Assembly (NCBI GenBank): GCA_963989385.1
Contig: OZ022499.1
Location: 50,023,757-50,087,756 of the forward strand
Source of the DNA: Ctena decussata
Lineage: Eukaryota; Mollusca; Bivalvia; Lucinida; Lucinidae
Reading direction: 5' to 3'
Length of the DNA stretch: 64,000 nt
Below, one piece after another: positions 1 through 12,900 of this stretch. The notes beneath the pieces were generated by a model that was not told where the DNA came from, searched no databases, and saw only the letters and a list, made by a program, of their open reading frames with translations. The position numbers and the translations under genes are program-made. Within the stretch, counting starts at the first letter, position 1; each line of letters opens with the position of its first letter.

Positions 1-71
1 ACTGTGATCTTATTTTCTGCGTGATGATCTGAAACAGTTCAGTGCATGAACCATTTTGAAGCTGAGATTAT

Positions 72-186
72 AAGTATCTTTCATGGGTATGAGGTGTGGA
101 TAGAAAAATCCGTCACGAGGGTCACTGTTTGGCATCACGAGTGACAGATTTTTCTATCCGCACCTTCCACCCATGATAGATACTTT
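72..186. repeat. Imperfect palindrome (foldback MITE-like)
   Basis: Left arm tcatgggtatgaggtgtgga followed by tagaaaaatcc is mirrored by ggatttttctatcc-type sequence on the right, ending ccatgatagatactt. Arms are about 45 bp around a gtcac/gtgac centre. No ORF. Confidence 0.6.
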
Positions 187-793
187 TTCTTGTACACCAC
201 GTTTGATATTATCTTTAGAATTTGTTAAAATGCGTAATTTTAGTGCCTCAGAGGTTTCTATTATATTTTAAAAGAAGGCGCCGTTTTCAACGACCTCCAT
301 TCGGTTCTTTACGTCAACGTCTGGCATGCATAAACTGACGTCATTTTGCCGTTTTCGTGAAGTAATCATCTAAACCAATGCATTTAATGCTCTTGATTTT
401 TATCCGGTCCTGGGTGAGATAACATGGGTGAGATAAGATTTGTAGGTACAGGGGAGGCACTCAGATATCCTTATCCGGTGTGCAAGAAAATGAGAGTCGT
501 TCAAAAAGCAGGCAAACAGTCCTCATTTTCATATCAACAGGTGACCAACTTGAAGAGGAGAATGAGTAAGACTTTACTGAGAAATAATTGTGAATTCAGG
601 TTTAATCAAAGAAATGCTGTCCTATCATTCAGCGCTGCCACAAAACCTACCAGTTCTGAGAATGGATATTCCGACTAAAAACTGACACAGGTATAGTTGC
701 TTGGATAAAATCTCTTGTATGTTTTCTTGACCCTCCACTGAAAAGCCCTGTAAACAGATTAAATGTAAAAATAGTGAATCTATTTATGGTGTA
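187..793. other. Unassigned sequence
   Basis: AT-rich with no recognisable domain or repeat family. The 84-codon ORF at 424-678 has no motif I recognise and no splice or codon support, so I do not call it a gene. Confidence 0.5.
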
Positions 794-2347
794 TGAATAT
801 ACCCCCATGTTTTTCTGCCATTTTTCAAAGAAAGACAACTTTGATGATTTCCTATTTGCTTCCATGAATGATGAAACCTTACGAAAGATGGGGTCTATTC
901 TTAAAGGTAAGAATTTGCTCCTGGAAAGCAAATTCTTTCTTCTAAGAGCTGACCCCATTTAGAAGGGAGCCAAAAATGACCAGAGGACCAATGGTCCTGT
1001 AGCTCACCTGACACTTGGTCCTGGTATATATTTTAATGCTTTTATATATGTATATAGTCCCAGGGCAGCGGCAGATACCCCCCCCCCCCCCTTGGGGATT
1101 AATGTTGAATCCCAATTCTATATACCATGCCACCGGGCCTTTGGCTATGGACAAAGATTTCTGAAGGGTTTTTATCATATATGGGCGTGGCGGCTACCTT
1201 GTTCATGTGACCATGACCATCTGAACAAACTTTGATTCCTTTGACCCAGCATTAAAGCTCCATATGAAATACAGTAATCATTTGTATAAACTATGATGGG
1301 CCTGAGTGCCCAATGCTACATACCCAGTTTCAAGGTTATAGGCCTTTCGGTTCTCGAGAAAAAGACTTTTGAAGAGTTTTTACCATATATGGGCATGGCA
1401 GCCATCTTGGTCAAGTGACCAAGACCATCTGAACATACTATGGTTCCTTTAAGCCGGTGAAGCTCCATATCAAAACAGGCTTCAACTGACCCCAGTGGCC
1501 TCTGAGGAGATGTTTGAAAATGTTGACAGGTGAGAGAATCTCAATGACCTTGTACAAAAGTCAAAGAATGACCTTGACCTTTAACAACAAAATATCTTCA
1601 TCTGGTCATTGAGTCAACCATATATACCAAATATTGTACCTTAAACTTAAATGGTTTCTGAAAAATCCACTGTTTAAGCATTTTCCCATATAAAACCATA
1701 CGTAATGTACCAAAGTTGAAAGTGTCATAGATTAGGTCAAGGCCAATGCACAATCATCATTTGTATAAACTAAAATGGGCTTGAGTGCCCAAAGCTACAT
1801 ACCAAGTTTCAAGGTCATACGCCTTTTGGTTCTGGAAAAGAAGATTTTGAAGGGTTTTTACCATATGGCATGGCGGCCATCTTAGTCAAGACCCCGGGAA
1901 CAAACTTTTGTTCCCCCATCACACTTAGACTCCATATAAAATTTGGCTTCAATCAGACCAGTGGTTTCAGAGGAGAAGATGTTTGAAAATCTTGATGACG
2001 GACAGACCGACAAAATGACCATGACCTTCAGTGACATATTATCTTCATCTGGTCATTTAGTTGACCATATAAACCATGTACTGTACCTTAGACTTAAATA
2101 GTTTCTGAGAAATCCACTATATAAGAGTTTTCCCATATAAAAGCCTAACATACCAAAGTTCACCATGGCGTAAATTAGGTCAAGGTCAACGGAAAGTCAT
2201 CATCTGTATAAACTATGATGGGCTTGCATGCCCAATGCTACATACCAAGTTTCAAGGTCATAGGCCTTTTGGTTCTGGAGAAGATTTTTGAAGGGTTTTT
2301 ACCATATATGGTAGTGATGGGACATGGGCTGGAAATCATAATCGATC

Positions 2348-2803
2348 ATCGGTTGCAATCGGTTGCTGCTGTCGATGCAATTCTTCCGATTATTAATCGG
2401 TTCTTGATAAGTTTGCTTTTCCATGCATGTTTCACTGTTAATCCTTGTAAAATCCATGTATTACAGACTAAAAATAGCTTCTTCTGTAGTGTAGTAACTT
2501 TTGTAGGTTTGCAACTGCTTTCTATATATGCACCTTTTGGTTCTTAACCACCTCTGCTTTGAGCTAGTCGGCTTATCGGTTGCAATCGGTTGCTGCTGTC
2601 GATACGATTCTTCCGATTATTAATCGGTTCTTGATAAGTTTGCTTTTCCATGCATGTTTCACTGTTAATCCTTGTAAAATCCATGTATTACAGACTAAAA
2701 ATAGCTGCTTCTGTAGTGTAGTAACTTTTGTAGTTTTGCAACTGCTTTCTATATATGCACCTTTTGGTTCTTAACCACCTCTGCTTTGAGCTAGTTGGCT
2801 TAG
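2348..2803 (+). repeat. 228-bp tandem duplication inside the hAT-like element
   Basis: Two consecutive copies, each starting atcggttgcaatcggttgct and running to ctttgagctagt(c/t)ggct. They differ at only a few positions. Both contain an open frame (SVAAVD, then ILPIINRFLISLLFHACF), but this reflects lack of stops rather than a known protein. Confidence 0.85.
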
Positions 2804-3116
2804 TAACACATTTATAATAAGTATGGTGGATGATGTGATGCATGTCCATATGAACCATTAACCAGGCTCTGATAGCATCAATAAATTTTTTGGACAAACA
2901 GGTCTAGCCAAACAATTTAGAATGTAGACCCAGATCACTGAGATTGCACTGCTCTTTTAGGGTCCACACTGTTTGCCATTCCAAAATTCCACCCCCACAC
3001 ACAAAAAACTAAGTCCACACTTAAAAAGATTCAGGCAGAGGTTCCCTTTAGGCACTGGCTACATTCGTTAACACCCACCCATAATAACCAAGGACTCAGA
3101 AAGATGAGGTAAAAAA

Positions 3117-5078
3117 CAAGAGGGCCATGAGGCCCTGAATCGCTCACCTGAACAATTGGCAAGCTGGCTTTTACTTAACATGTCTGAAATTGTCAAAATA
3201 TGAGTTTTGGGGCAAAAGTCAAAGAATGACCATGACCACTTGTACTCATAAATCTTCATGTACTCATTAAGACAACCATATATACCATTTTTAGGCCAAA
3301 ATCTTCAAAACTTTCCATGAAATCTTATGTTCTAGCATTTTCCCATATTTGACCATGCCGCAAAAAAGGTCAAGGTAAACCCAAGGTCAGCATTTGAACA
3401 GTCTTGGTGGTACTCTAGTACTCCATGCTATTTACCAAGTTTCAAGGCCATAGGTGGATTGGTTCTGGAGAAGAAAAATATTAAAGATTTATACCATAAG
3501 TGGTAATGGCGGCCATGTTGGTCATGTGACCTGGACCGTTTGAACAAATTTTTCATTCAATCAACCCCTGGAGGCTCTATATGAAATGTGTTCACAATTG
3601 GCCCTTTGGCTTTTGAGGAAATGGCTGAAAATGTCAAAATATGAGTGATCTGGATCAAAGGTAAAAAAATGACCTTGACTCTTGTACTCATAATTCTTCA
3701 TGAACTCATTAAGACAACTGTATATACCAATTTTTTAGGCCAAAATCTTCAAAACTTTCCATGAAATCATATGTTCTACCATTTTCCCATATTTGACCTT
3801 GCTGTAAAAGGTCAAGGTCAACACAAGGTCATAATTTGAACAATCTTGATAGTACTCAAGTACCCAATGCTACATACAAAGTCTCAAGGCCATCGGTCAA
3901 TTGGTTCTGGAGAAGAAGATTTATAAAGGTATTTACCATATATGGGCATGGCGGCCATGTTGGTCATGTGTCCAGGAGCGTTAGAAAATTTTTTCATTCC
4001 CTCAACCCCTCGAGGCTCTATATGAAATTTGGTTTCAATTGGCTTAGTGGTTTTAGAGCAGATTCTTTGAAATTGTCAAAATTTGAAATTTCTGGGTCAA
4101 AGGTCAAAGAATGACCTTGACCTCTTGTACTCACATATCTTCATGTACTCATTCAGATGATTGTATATACCAATTTTTAGGCCAAAATCTTCAAAACTTA
4201 CCATGAAATCTCATGTGCTAGCATTTTCCGATATTTGACCTTGCCGTAAAAAAGGGCAAGGTCAACCCAGGGTCATAATTTGAACAATCTTGATAGTACT
4301 TGAGTACCCAATGCTACATACCGAGTTTCAAGGCCATCGGTCTACTGGTTCTGGAGAAGAAGATTTTTAAAGGTTTTTACCATATATGGGCGTGGTGGCC
4401 ATGTTGGTCATGTGACCTGGACAGTATGAACAAATTTTCATTCCCTCAACCCCTGGAGGATCTATATGCAATTTAATTACAATTGGCCTAGTTGTTTTTG
4501 AGGAGATTGTTTGATATTGTCAAAATATGAGAGTTCTGGGTCAAAGGTCAAAGAATGACCTTGACCTCTTGAACTCATAAATCTTCATGTAGTCATTAAG
4601 ATGACTGTATGTACCAATTTTTAGGCCAAAATATTCAACAGTTTCCAAGATATCTTATGTTGCAGCATTTTGCCATATAAAAGCATATGGAAGCAAATTT
4701 GACCTTACCGTAAAAAAGGTCAAGGTCAACCCAAGGTCATAATTTGAACAATCTTGGTAGTACTCGTGTACCCGATGCTACATACCAAGTTTCAAGGCCA
4801 TCGCCCTATTGGTTCTGGAGAAGAAGATTTTTTCAGGTTTTTACCATATATGGGCATGGCGGCCATGTTGGTCATGTGACCAGGACCGTTTGAACAACTT
4901 TTCGTTCCTAAGGTCCCAGGAGGCTACATATGAAATTTGGTTGCAATTGGCCAAGCGGTTTTAGAGGAGAAGTTGTTTGAAAGTGTGGACGGACGACGTA
5001 CAACGGACGGACGACGGACGCCGGAGCCTTACCATCCTATAAGCTCCCCCGGAGCCGCTGGCTCAGGTGAGCTAAAAA
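3117..5078 (+). mobile_element. Pearl-like VNTR element, family A (inner copy)
   Basis: The 5' end has the hairpin agggccatgaggccct then gaatcgctcacctga. The core has about four degenerate units of roughly 440-465 bp, each with caaggtcaaagaatgacc, catatatgggc and ggccatgttggtcatgtg. Then comes a short cggacggacgacgg tract. The 3' end has hairpin gctcccccggagc and ggctcaggtgagctaaaaa. The 5' ctcacctga and 3' tcaggtgag are exact complements. This matches the 'pearl' design described from bivalves and related to Helentron-type non-autonomous elements. No ORF. Confidence 0.8.
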
Positions 5079-6216
5079 CATGAAGAAAGAGTGGGTGGGG
5101 TGCCAGAATTATCATGTTAACAAATATTCAGAGCAAGAACTATTCATTCAGATTGTTTATCATAGCATGGAATTATTCCCAGATCGAATGTAGTGGTTAT
5201 GAATTGATTTTACTATAACAGAGACGCCGTCACTTTTTACTGAAAACCAGTACTTGTTTTGACGAAAGATTCTTACCCTACAAACCCCTTTACTCATATC
5301 GAGATTATCTCTTGTTGGTGGCAGGTTGTCATTCTTTTGTAAAATCCGAAGTATTTCCCCACGTGGGATTTTCTTTTAGTGACGGGAAGCCCGGGATGAT
5401 AATATAACTGAAATTGTTGTCATTAGAAGCCATATTGGAGACATAGGCACGCTCTATTGATAAAACAAGAGCGGCGGCGTGCGCCGCACTGCGTATAAAA
5501 CCTGGTACCGGAGTACTGGACGGTGCAGAGACGGCTCGCATACCGCTCCTCCATTTCATGCCGATGATCGATTTTGACAAAGTTCAATCGATTATCGGAA
5601 TCGGGAGCTTCCAGCACGCCGCTAATCGATACCACCTGATCATTGGTACACCACTAATATATGGGCATGGCGGCCATCTTGGTCATGTGACCCAGACTGC
5701 GGGTACAAACTTTCATTCCCCCATCCCACTGAGACTCCGTATGAAATTTGGCTTCAATCTCCCCAGTGGTTTCAGAGGAGAATATCTTTGAAAATCTTGA
5801 CGACTGATGTTCCGACAGAATGACCTTGACCTTTAGTGACATAATATCTTCATCTGGTCACTTAGTTGACCATATATACCATGTATTGTACCTTAAACTT
5901 AAATAGTTTCTGAGAAATCCACTGTATAAGCGTTTTCCCAAATAAAAGCCTAACATACCAAAGTTGACCATGTCATAAATTAAGTCAGGGTCAACCGAAC
6001 AACTTTCGTTCCCCCAACCCATGGAGGCTACATATAAAATTTGGCTTCGATCGGCCCAGCGGTTTTGGAGAAGAAGACCTTTGAAAATGGTGGACGGACG
6101 ATGGACAATTGAATAGAATAGAATTGATGCCTAGTTATACTATAAGCTCACCTATGAGCCTAAAGGCTCAGGTGATCCTAAAATAGTAGTGTCTCTTCCC
6201 CTGGAAGTGTACCCAC

Positions 6217-6872
6217 TCACCTTAAAGCTCCAATTAAAGAAGAAAAAGGTAAGTTTTGTTAATTCTCCACATAATACATATATTGTGGCCCCTCATTAGA
6301 AATACTTGGGTGGAGCACTTGTAATGAGGGAGGGAGGAGGCCGTAAAAAGTCTCCCCGTACATCATCCATAGTGCAGATTATATTTTAATAACATCCTTT
6401 GAGATCAGAGGATAGATTCTGAGAAATCTAAAATTTGAGATCGATGAAGACTATTATTCTAGATCATCGTCTTTTATATTATTTGGATCTTTTTGAAACT
6501 AATCAGTCTTTGAATCGACTGCCCAATTAAAATTAAAAAATTACAGTATGCTTTTTTCTGGTTTCGTCACCAGATATTGTCAGGGTCACTGACGATGCTT
6601 TATTAGCCGAAACTACGTAGTCTGGCCCATGTTACTACTTCTGTATGTATTCTCTGCTCTTGAAGGAACTTTGTTAGATTTTAATTTGTATTTATGGAAA
6701 AATAAAAGAAAATATCTTGAAATTTATCATAAAAACTCTCCTTATTTTGACCATTGTCTGCTACACTACATGTACAACCTCCTAAAAAACAAAGGATTTT
6801 GAAAATTGCCTTTCTAAGCTTTGGACTGAAATGGAAAATACTCTGCAAAGCAGTAGTGAAAGAGAATCTTAC
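6217..6872. other. CMTR1 intron sequence, unassigned
   Basis: Part of the intron downstream of exon 8. It contains a short fragment near 6280-6340 (gtggcccctcattagaa) related to the GTGACCCCTC hairpin family at 50228 and 31384. Nothing else recognised; no CMTR1 exon seen. Confidence 0.5.
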
Positions 6873-6991
6873 CCCATCAGCCATGACAAAATGAACACCC
6901 AGTCCATCTGTATTGTCATGAACAAACTTGATGAAAGCTTCCTGGTTATCAGGTCTAAATATATCTCCATCTCCTTCAAGACCACCCACAC
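6873..6991 (-). CDS. CMTR1: CMTR1 coding exon 8 (catalytic Asp), last in window
   Basis: Completes Gly265, then [19 protein letters not shown], ending VHFVMADG (266-304). Acceptor gtttttag, donor gtaaga, 119 nt. Asp303 in MADG corresponds to human D364 of the catalytic tetrad. The next human residues (GFSVEGQ) are encoded by an exon not present in 1-6872, so the next intron exceeds 6.8 kb. Confidence 0.95.
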
Positions 6992-9900
6992 CTAAAAACA
7001 CGAACAGAAAAGGCAGCCATTGAAAAAAAAAAAATAACACAAAAGAATATTAAATTTTGATCTGTTAATCCAAAGTAGAAAATCTGCTATAGCTGGACAT
7101 GTTTTGCTTTAAAGATAATACAGTCAACTCTCAATATCTCAAACACTGATATCTCAAGGTAACTCTTACATCAAAGAATATAGTTTGGCCATATTTTCTA
7201 TTCTATTTATATTTAAACTCCTTTTGTCTCAAACTATTGATATCTCAAAGTAAATTTGCTGGGACCAGAAAATTTACTTTGAGATATCAGTAGTTTGGGA
7301 GGAACTTCGACTTTGACATATCAAGAGCTGACTGCAATAATAAAAGGTTAACAAGAAACTGATGTCAAACTTTAGAACCAGCTGGATGTCTGGCTGCTGA
7401 CTTGAAGTAAACAAATAGTACCTAACTGATATGACCTGAAACTTACCATAATGAGGCTCAAACATTTCAACAGGGCCTGCAAAGAAATCTTCCAGTTTAA
7501 AATCACATGGTCCTTTAAGGGTCAGTCCAAACCCTTTACATTCCCCTTTCATCCTCCAGAGAACATACTCGCTGAACCCACCAGGTCCAGCACAAATATC
7601 TCCAAAGTACAGAAGCTCATTAGGACCAACCATTGGTCTCTGAAAACATGGAAGAAACAGAGGTAAAAGTAGGACTTTCTTTTGTACAATTTTTCAGCTA
7701 TTTTTCATATTAAAGGCAAGTCATTGATTATTACGTTGATCAACATCTCTCTTTTCATCGAAGTCTTGGCCTCCTGACACTTATCAAAAGAAGACTTTAA
7801 ATACATTACATTTTAGCACAGATGTTCACATAAAAATGTAGTGAGGAGATTGCTAATCCTTACCTTCTGAAGAGTCTTATCCTATATACATGGATCATAT
7901 GTGAATGTAGACAGCGCATCAGCTCCTTTTTTGTGTTACGATCCTATCTCTTAATAATTTACAATGAACAAACTTTCCTAGTGTGTTTAAAAATTAGAGA
8001 CTGAATACATTTAAATTTTAAGAATCGGAACTTCAAAAATAAGTTTTGTAAGTATCCTAAAAATGGGACAGTTTGGTTTTACAATGCAGTAATGAACCCA
8101 AAAGAAGCAGATGGTATGGCAAACAGTGTAGACCCAGATCCTTCTGATTGGATCTACTAGATCCAATCAGAAGGATCTGGGTCTACACTGTCTGTTCAGA
8201 TCTATCTGTCCCAATACTTAAAATTGTTAGTATAACCCACAAATATTAATTCAAAGAAGTATTGACATACCCCATCAGAATGTCTAGGATTGGTGAATAT
8301 AAAGTCTAACACAGCATCCATATTGGCCATCTTCATAGCTGCTCTGAAAACAACCAGTAAAAAATCCATCTGATAATGATAATTGATATAACCAACAAAA
8401 TTTACACAGCCCTTACTTATGACACATTCTCCTTTAAATTATTTGTTTACTTTTTTCTGTATACAACCTCAACTTTCAACTGTGTGAAATCTTTGAGTCA
8501 GGTTATATCAGGGCACTTTCAAACTGTAAATTCCTGTATAAATTTATTTTGCTTGTTTACAAACCTTCATGAAGCAAGTTTGAATTATATTGCTAAATAT
8601 TTTACACACACCATATCACATTGTGATTTAAAATTATCCAGAACTTTGGCCTTGTGAGTGTTAAAATCTTGTGATTTACAAAACTCTCTTTACTTGTCAT
8701 TCTGGATTATTTAAACATTACAGCTAAAAGCTAATGCCTGCCAAAGATAAGGATTTACTATTGCTTCAACTTCTTTGGAGGAAGTTCATATGAATCTTTC
8801 TTAATTTCATTGAATTTCCATTAAAGGTTATAACAGACTGAAGTCCAGAAGGGTTGCTTGCATGATAGTAATCAGCCACCTCATCTGGGTCTACATGATT
8901 TGCCCTCTAGTCTCTGAATTCTCAATATGATATAGCTTAGATGAAACTTTATTTCCAATATTGCAGATGTAAATTTTACTCTGCTTTTTTGGTGCTTTAA
9001 GGGTTAAAATTCCCATATATGAAAGTGAATGCTATGCTGAATATACAACAGCAACTGATGGCCAGTACCTGTTCAGGAAGAATGCTCCTCTGATTGTCTC
9101 ATAAGGGTTTGACCTTGTTCTAGCCCTCCTCATTTCTTCACTCTCTAGCTGGTCAAAGATACTCTGAAATATTGGCACAAATATTAAACTACAGATCTAA
9201 CCTCAAAGTTTGGCTGTCAGCTCTAATCTCTAAATCAGTCTAGTGTAATTCTGACGTACGGTGGATTTTTTTTTCCCTCCAAAACAACCCTAAAGATCTG
9301 GATGTCTTTTAAATAAGATGGATCTAAAATTTTGGGGTTGTTTCAGAGGAAAATAAGCACCGTCTTATAACTAAATTAATATGTTAAGATGTTTGCTTCA
9401 TACTCTTACATATAAAACTGGATCTAATAAGGAAATCTGAAAAGCAACATACAGATAGTTTCTTATTTCTTAGTCATTATGGATTTGCTAAAAATCAAGA
9501 ATACTGGATGGCTGTCCCTGCTTTACTAAATTCAGAGGGTTTTCAAGGCTGGAAAATTCTTAAAACTGTTGTTTGTCCCACATTATCAATTGCATCAAAT
9601 ACTATGGTAAATTTGATATTGAGAATTGGCAAAATTCTAAATTTTAACTCGTCCTTCAGCACAAGTCACTCTTCCTGGTGTGTGAACGATCTGATTTTTC
9701 CAGCCTTGGTTTCAAATACCGTATACGCGGTAATTTTCACGGGTTCAATTTTTCGCGGTTAAGGGTCATAAGCATAAACTTAATTTTCATGTTTTTTTAT
9801 TTTTGGCGGTTATCAACATGCAGGAATAGTAGAATTGCCTCTTTTCAATTTGAGCCAGTTTTTCATCAACCTGCAGCTGGGCCGGAGGTTAATAAAAGAA

Positions 9901-12900
9901 CTGGCTTAAGTGGAAAGCACCAAAATTTACAGGAACAAATAGAAACAAAATATGTAGACACTGTGTCTACTTAAGATATTTTGTACAAAGCATAAAATTA
10001 TTTCATGATTTTGATATTCGCGGCTTCTCTGTTACCGTGAAAAATGGAACACAATGAAAATTATTGCGTATACATCATGGTAAATGTGAAAACAGCAGCA
10101 CTAAAAAGCAAAAGCCATTTATTGGAATGAAAACTACTTCTGACATATTTACCTCAATTACACTACATATCTGCGACATACCCAGTTTGTTTTGCAGGAA
10201 GAATGGCAACAGTGCAAACCTTGATCAAACTGCCCCTGATCTGGAGTTTGCAGATTGCTCAGACGGCTCTAAGCTAATATTCTGGGCCAAAATGGTGTCA
10301 TGTACATGCATTAAACTTGGGCAATACAGGTGACTTAAGAATAAAAAAAAGTACAAGTTAAAATGGTGTGACAATGAAATTTAACTATACAAGAAATGCT
10401 CAATATAGGAAGAGATAACAGGGATAATACAGAGATAATTTACCAGATTTCTTCCTTCACATGTATTTTGTAGTCCCTAATTAGAACTGTCTTGCCATCA
10501 GAGATGATGAGGGGTCACAATGTTGTTTTCAATGAGAAATAAGAAAAAATAGCTCATAATTATTCTCAAAACTCACCTTATCTGGAGCTCTGTACAAGTA
10601 GCCTATGCAGAGTTATTCTATATCAAATTATTTTTCACTCCAAATCACGTTACATATACAATTCTTTAACGTTCTTAATAAAGCACACGACAAGACCAAC
10701 AATGTGGTTGTGCGCCCAGCCCAGACTCAGATCAGCCTGGGCATCCGCCCAGTCTGATCAGAGTCTTCGCTGTTCGCATTGAGGTAGCTTAGACCCTTAG
10801 CTACCCTTTGAGCACTTAACAAAGAGTCTGATCAAACTGGGCAGATGCGAAGGCGGATCTGAGTCTGCCTTGGGCACACAACCACTTTGTTGGTTTTCTC
10901 GTGTCACGGCTCATATGATTACCTTAGAACTTAACACATCATTCAATGTTTCTTCAGTACAAAAGTCACTCTCATCATCAATGCTTCGTTTTTTCTGAAA
11001 AACACAAAAGATACCATTTGTCATGCATCCAATAAAGTGGCTTTATTACCTCAAAGCTTGTTTTAAATCATACTGGGTCAGCATTTGAGGCAATGTGACT
11101 CATTTAGCTCATATGCAAACTGTGCTCATATATGAAAACCGCTGAATCCAATGTAGAGAAATACAGGCTCATCCTTGTTGTTTGCATATGATTTTGAATT
11201 GCCTTTAACCCTTAAAGCATACAAAAGTAGCCATCAGAGGAGATGGCAAATCCCCCCACCGAAGACCCCCATGGGCCTTGGTAAAAAGGGTGCACTTCAA
11301 AACATATACAAGTAATATATTGTCATTCTTTTATGCTTCTGATTGACATAATCTGTTTAACAGATGCATGATTATCTAACACTCCGACTAAAATAGTATG
11401 CTTGACTGCTTAAAAGAAGTAATATCTCAAACTGCCGCCATATACATAAATATATGGCATATGATACATTAAACTTTCAAAATGTGTGAATAACTTCTAA
11501 ACAACAAGCCCTACAAACCTAATTTTGAGCTCTCTAGTAAGTGAATTTGGACAAAGAATCCAAATCTGGAGAAAAAAAAAATTATGGGGGGTGGGGTGGG
11601 GGGGGGGGGAATGTGGAGGGGTCAGAGAGAGTTAGGAACACTGATAAGATACCACAGCATGTTCATCAATATTCTAATAGGTATAAGGTTTTTAAAATTG
11701 TGGAGCAGGCCAGGCTTATACAGATATGGAGCAGAGACTCAAACAGCAGCTCAAAATACCAAAGGGAAATAACTCACAAAGTATGAATGCAAGAGTTGTC
11801 ATTCATGTATGAGACAAATCGTCATGACCTGTTCTTCATATCTGTGAAGTATCATGAAAATATTTCAAAAGGTATTCAAGTTATGGAGCGGACACCTAAA
11901 ATCATCAAAGGAAAATAACTCAAAAAGTAAGAAAGCAAGAGTTGTCATTCTTGTTCATGACACATTGTCATGACCTGTTCTACATATTTGTGAAGTATCA
12001 TGAAAAAATTTCAAAAGCTATTCAAGTTATAGAGCGGACACGAAATCATACCTAAAACCATGAGGGGAAATAACTCAAAGAGTAAGAAACCAAGAGTTGT
12101 CACTCTTGTTCACGACACATCATCATGACCTGTTCTACATATCTGTGAAGTATCATGAAAATATTTCAAAAGGTATATGAGTTATAGAGCGTCACGAAAT
12201 CAAACCTAAAATGATCAAGGGGAAATAACTCAAAAAGTAAGAAAGCAAGAGTTGTCACTCTTGTTCGCGACACGTCGTCATGGCCTGTTCTACATATCTG
12301 AGAAGTATCATGAAAATATTTCCAAAGGTATATGAGTTATAGAGCGGACACGAAATCACAGCTAAAACCATCAAGGGGAAATAACTCAAAAAGTAAGAAA
12401 GCAAGAGATGTCACTCTTGTTCGTGACACATCGTCATGGCCTGTTCTACATATCTGTGAAGTATCATGAAAATATTCTAAAAGGTATTCAAGTTATAGAG
12501 CGGACATGAATCTGCCAAAAAATCACACCTAAAACCATCAAGGGGAAATAACTCAAAAAGTAAGAAAGCAAGAGTTGTCATTCTTGTTCGTGACACATCG
12601 TCATGACCTGTTCTACATATCTGTGAAGTATCATGAAAATATTCCAAAGGGTTTTCAAGTTACAGAGGGGACACGAATCTGCAAAAAAACTCACCAAAGG
12701 GGAAATAACTCAAAAAGTACAATAGCAAGAGTTACCATTCTTGTACGCGACACATCGTCATGACCTGTTCTACATAACTGTGAAGTATCATGAAAATATT
12801 CCAAAGGGTATTCAAGATAAAGAGCGGACAAGAAAATGCTTACGGACAGACGGACCTTTCGGTCGGGGGATAAAAAATAGCCATCAGAGGAGATGGCAAA

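Larger units (their letters stand above)
2312..5656. mobile_element. hAT-like DNA transposon, non-autonomous, 3,345 bp
   Basis: Both ends lie inside a pearl-like repeat that otherwise reads atatatgggcatggc. The left flank ends ATATATGG (2304-2311) and the right flank begins ATATATGG (5657-5664), an exact 8-bp target-site duplication. The element ends are tagtgatgggac at left and, on the opposite strand, tagtggtgtacc at right, resembling TAGGGATG-type hAT ends. An 8-bp TSD is typical of hAT. Inside are a 228-bp tandem duplication and a complete pearl-like element; no transposase ORF was found. Confidence 0.75.
979..6183 (+). mobile_element. Pearl-like VNTR element A' (outer), interrupted by a hAT-like element
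   Basis: Begins with the hairpin aggaccaatggtcct followed by gctcacctga and ends with ggctcaggtgatcctaaa, so the ends carry the subterminal pair ctcacctga/tcaggtga seen in family A. Between are degenerate ~440-bp repeats containing caagtttcaagg, ttctggagaagaag, catatatgggc, ggccat(c/g)ttggtca and gaccttgacc. A short gacggacgatgg tract precedes the 3' end. The sequences at 1900-2300 and 5665-6000 share subfamily features (cttcatctggtca, taaattaggtca-like), so they were contiguous before the insertion at 2312. Confidence 0.7.
794..6216 (-). mobile_element. MITE family F1 copy split by a later insertion (halves 794-978 and 6184-6216)
   Basis: The left half runs from cccccatgtttttctgcc through the internal palindrome (gaatttgctcctgg / agcaaattctttc) to gggagccaaaaatga. 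The right half resumes with cttcccctggaagtgtaccc and actcacctt. Joined, they match other F1 copies here (for example 52135-52310), which continue uninterrupted from the gggaggcaagaatga position into cttcccctgaaagtgtatgc. The intervening 5.2 kb is therefore a later insertion. F1 copies carry GGTACACTTTCAGGGGAAG-type ends and no coding capacity. Confidence 0.7.

Noticed and set aside
424..678. 84-codon plus-strand ORF MGEIRFVG...
   Set aside because: No similarity recognised, no splice or promoter support, and length within chance expectation for this window.
5329..5842. ORFs of 62-83 codons on both strands
   Set aside because: They cross the hAT-like right end and pearl-like repeat. Codon content reflects the repeats.
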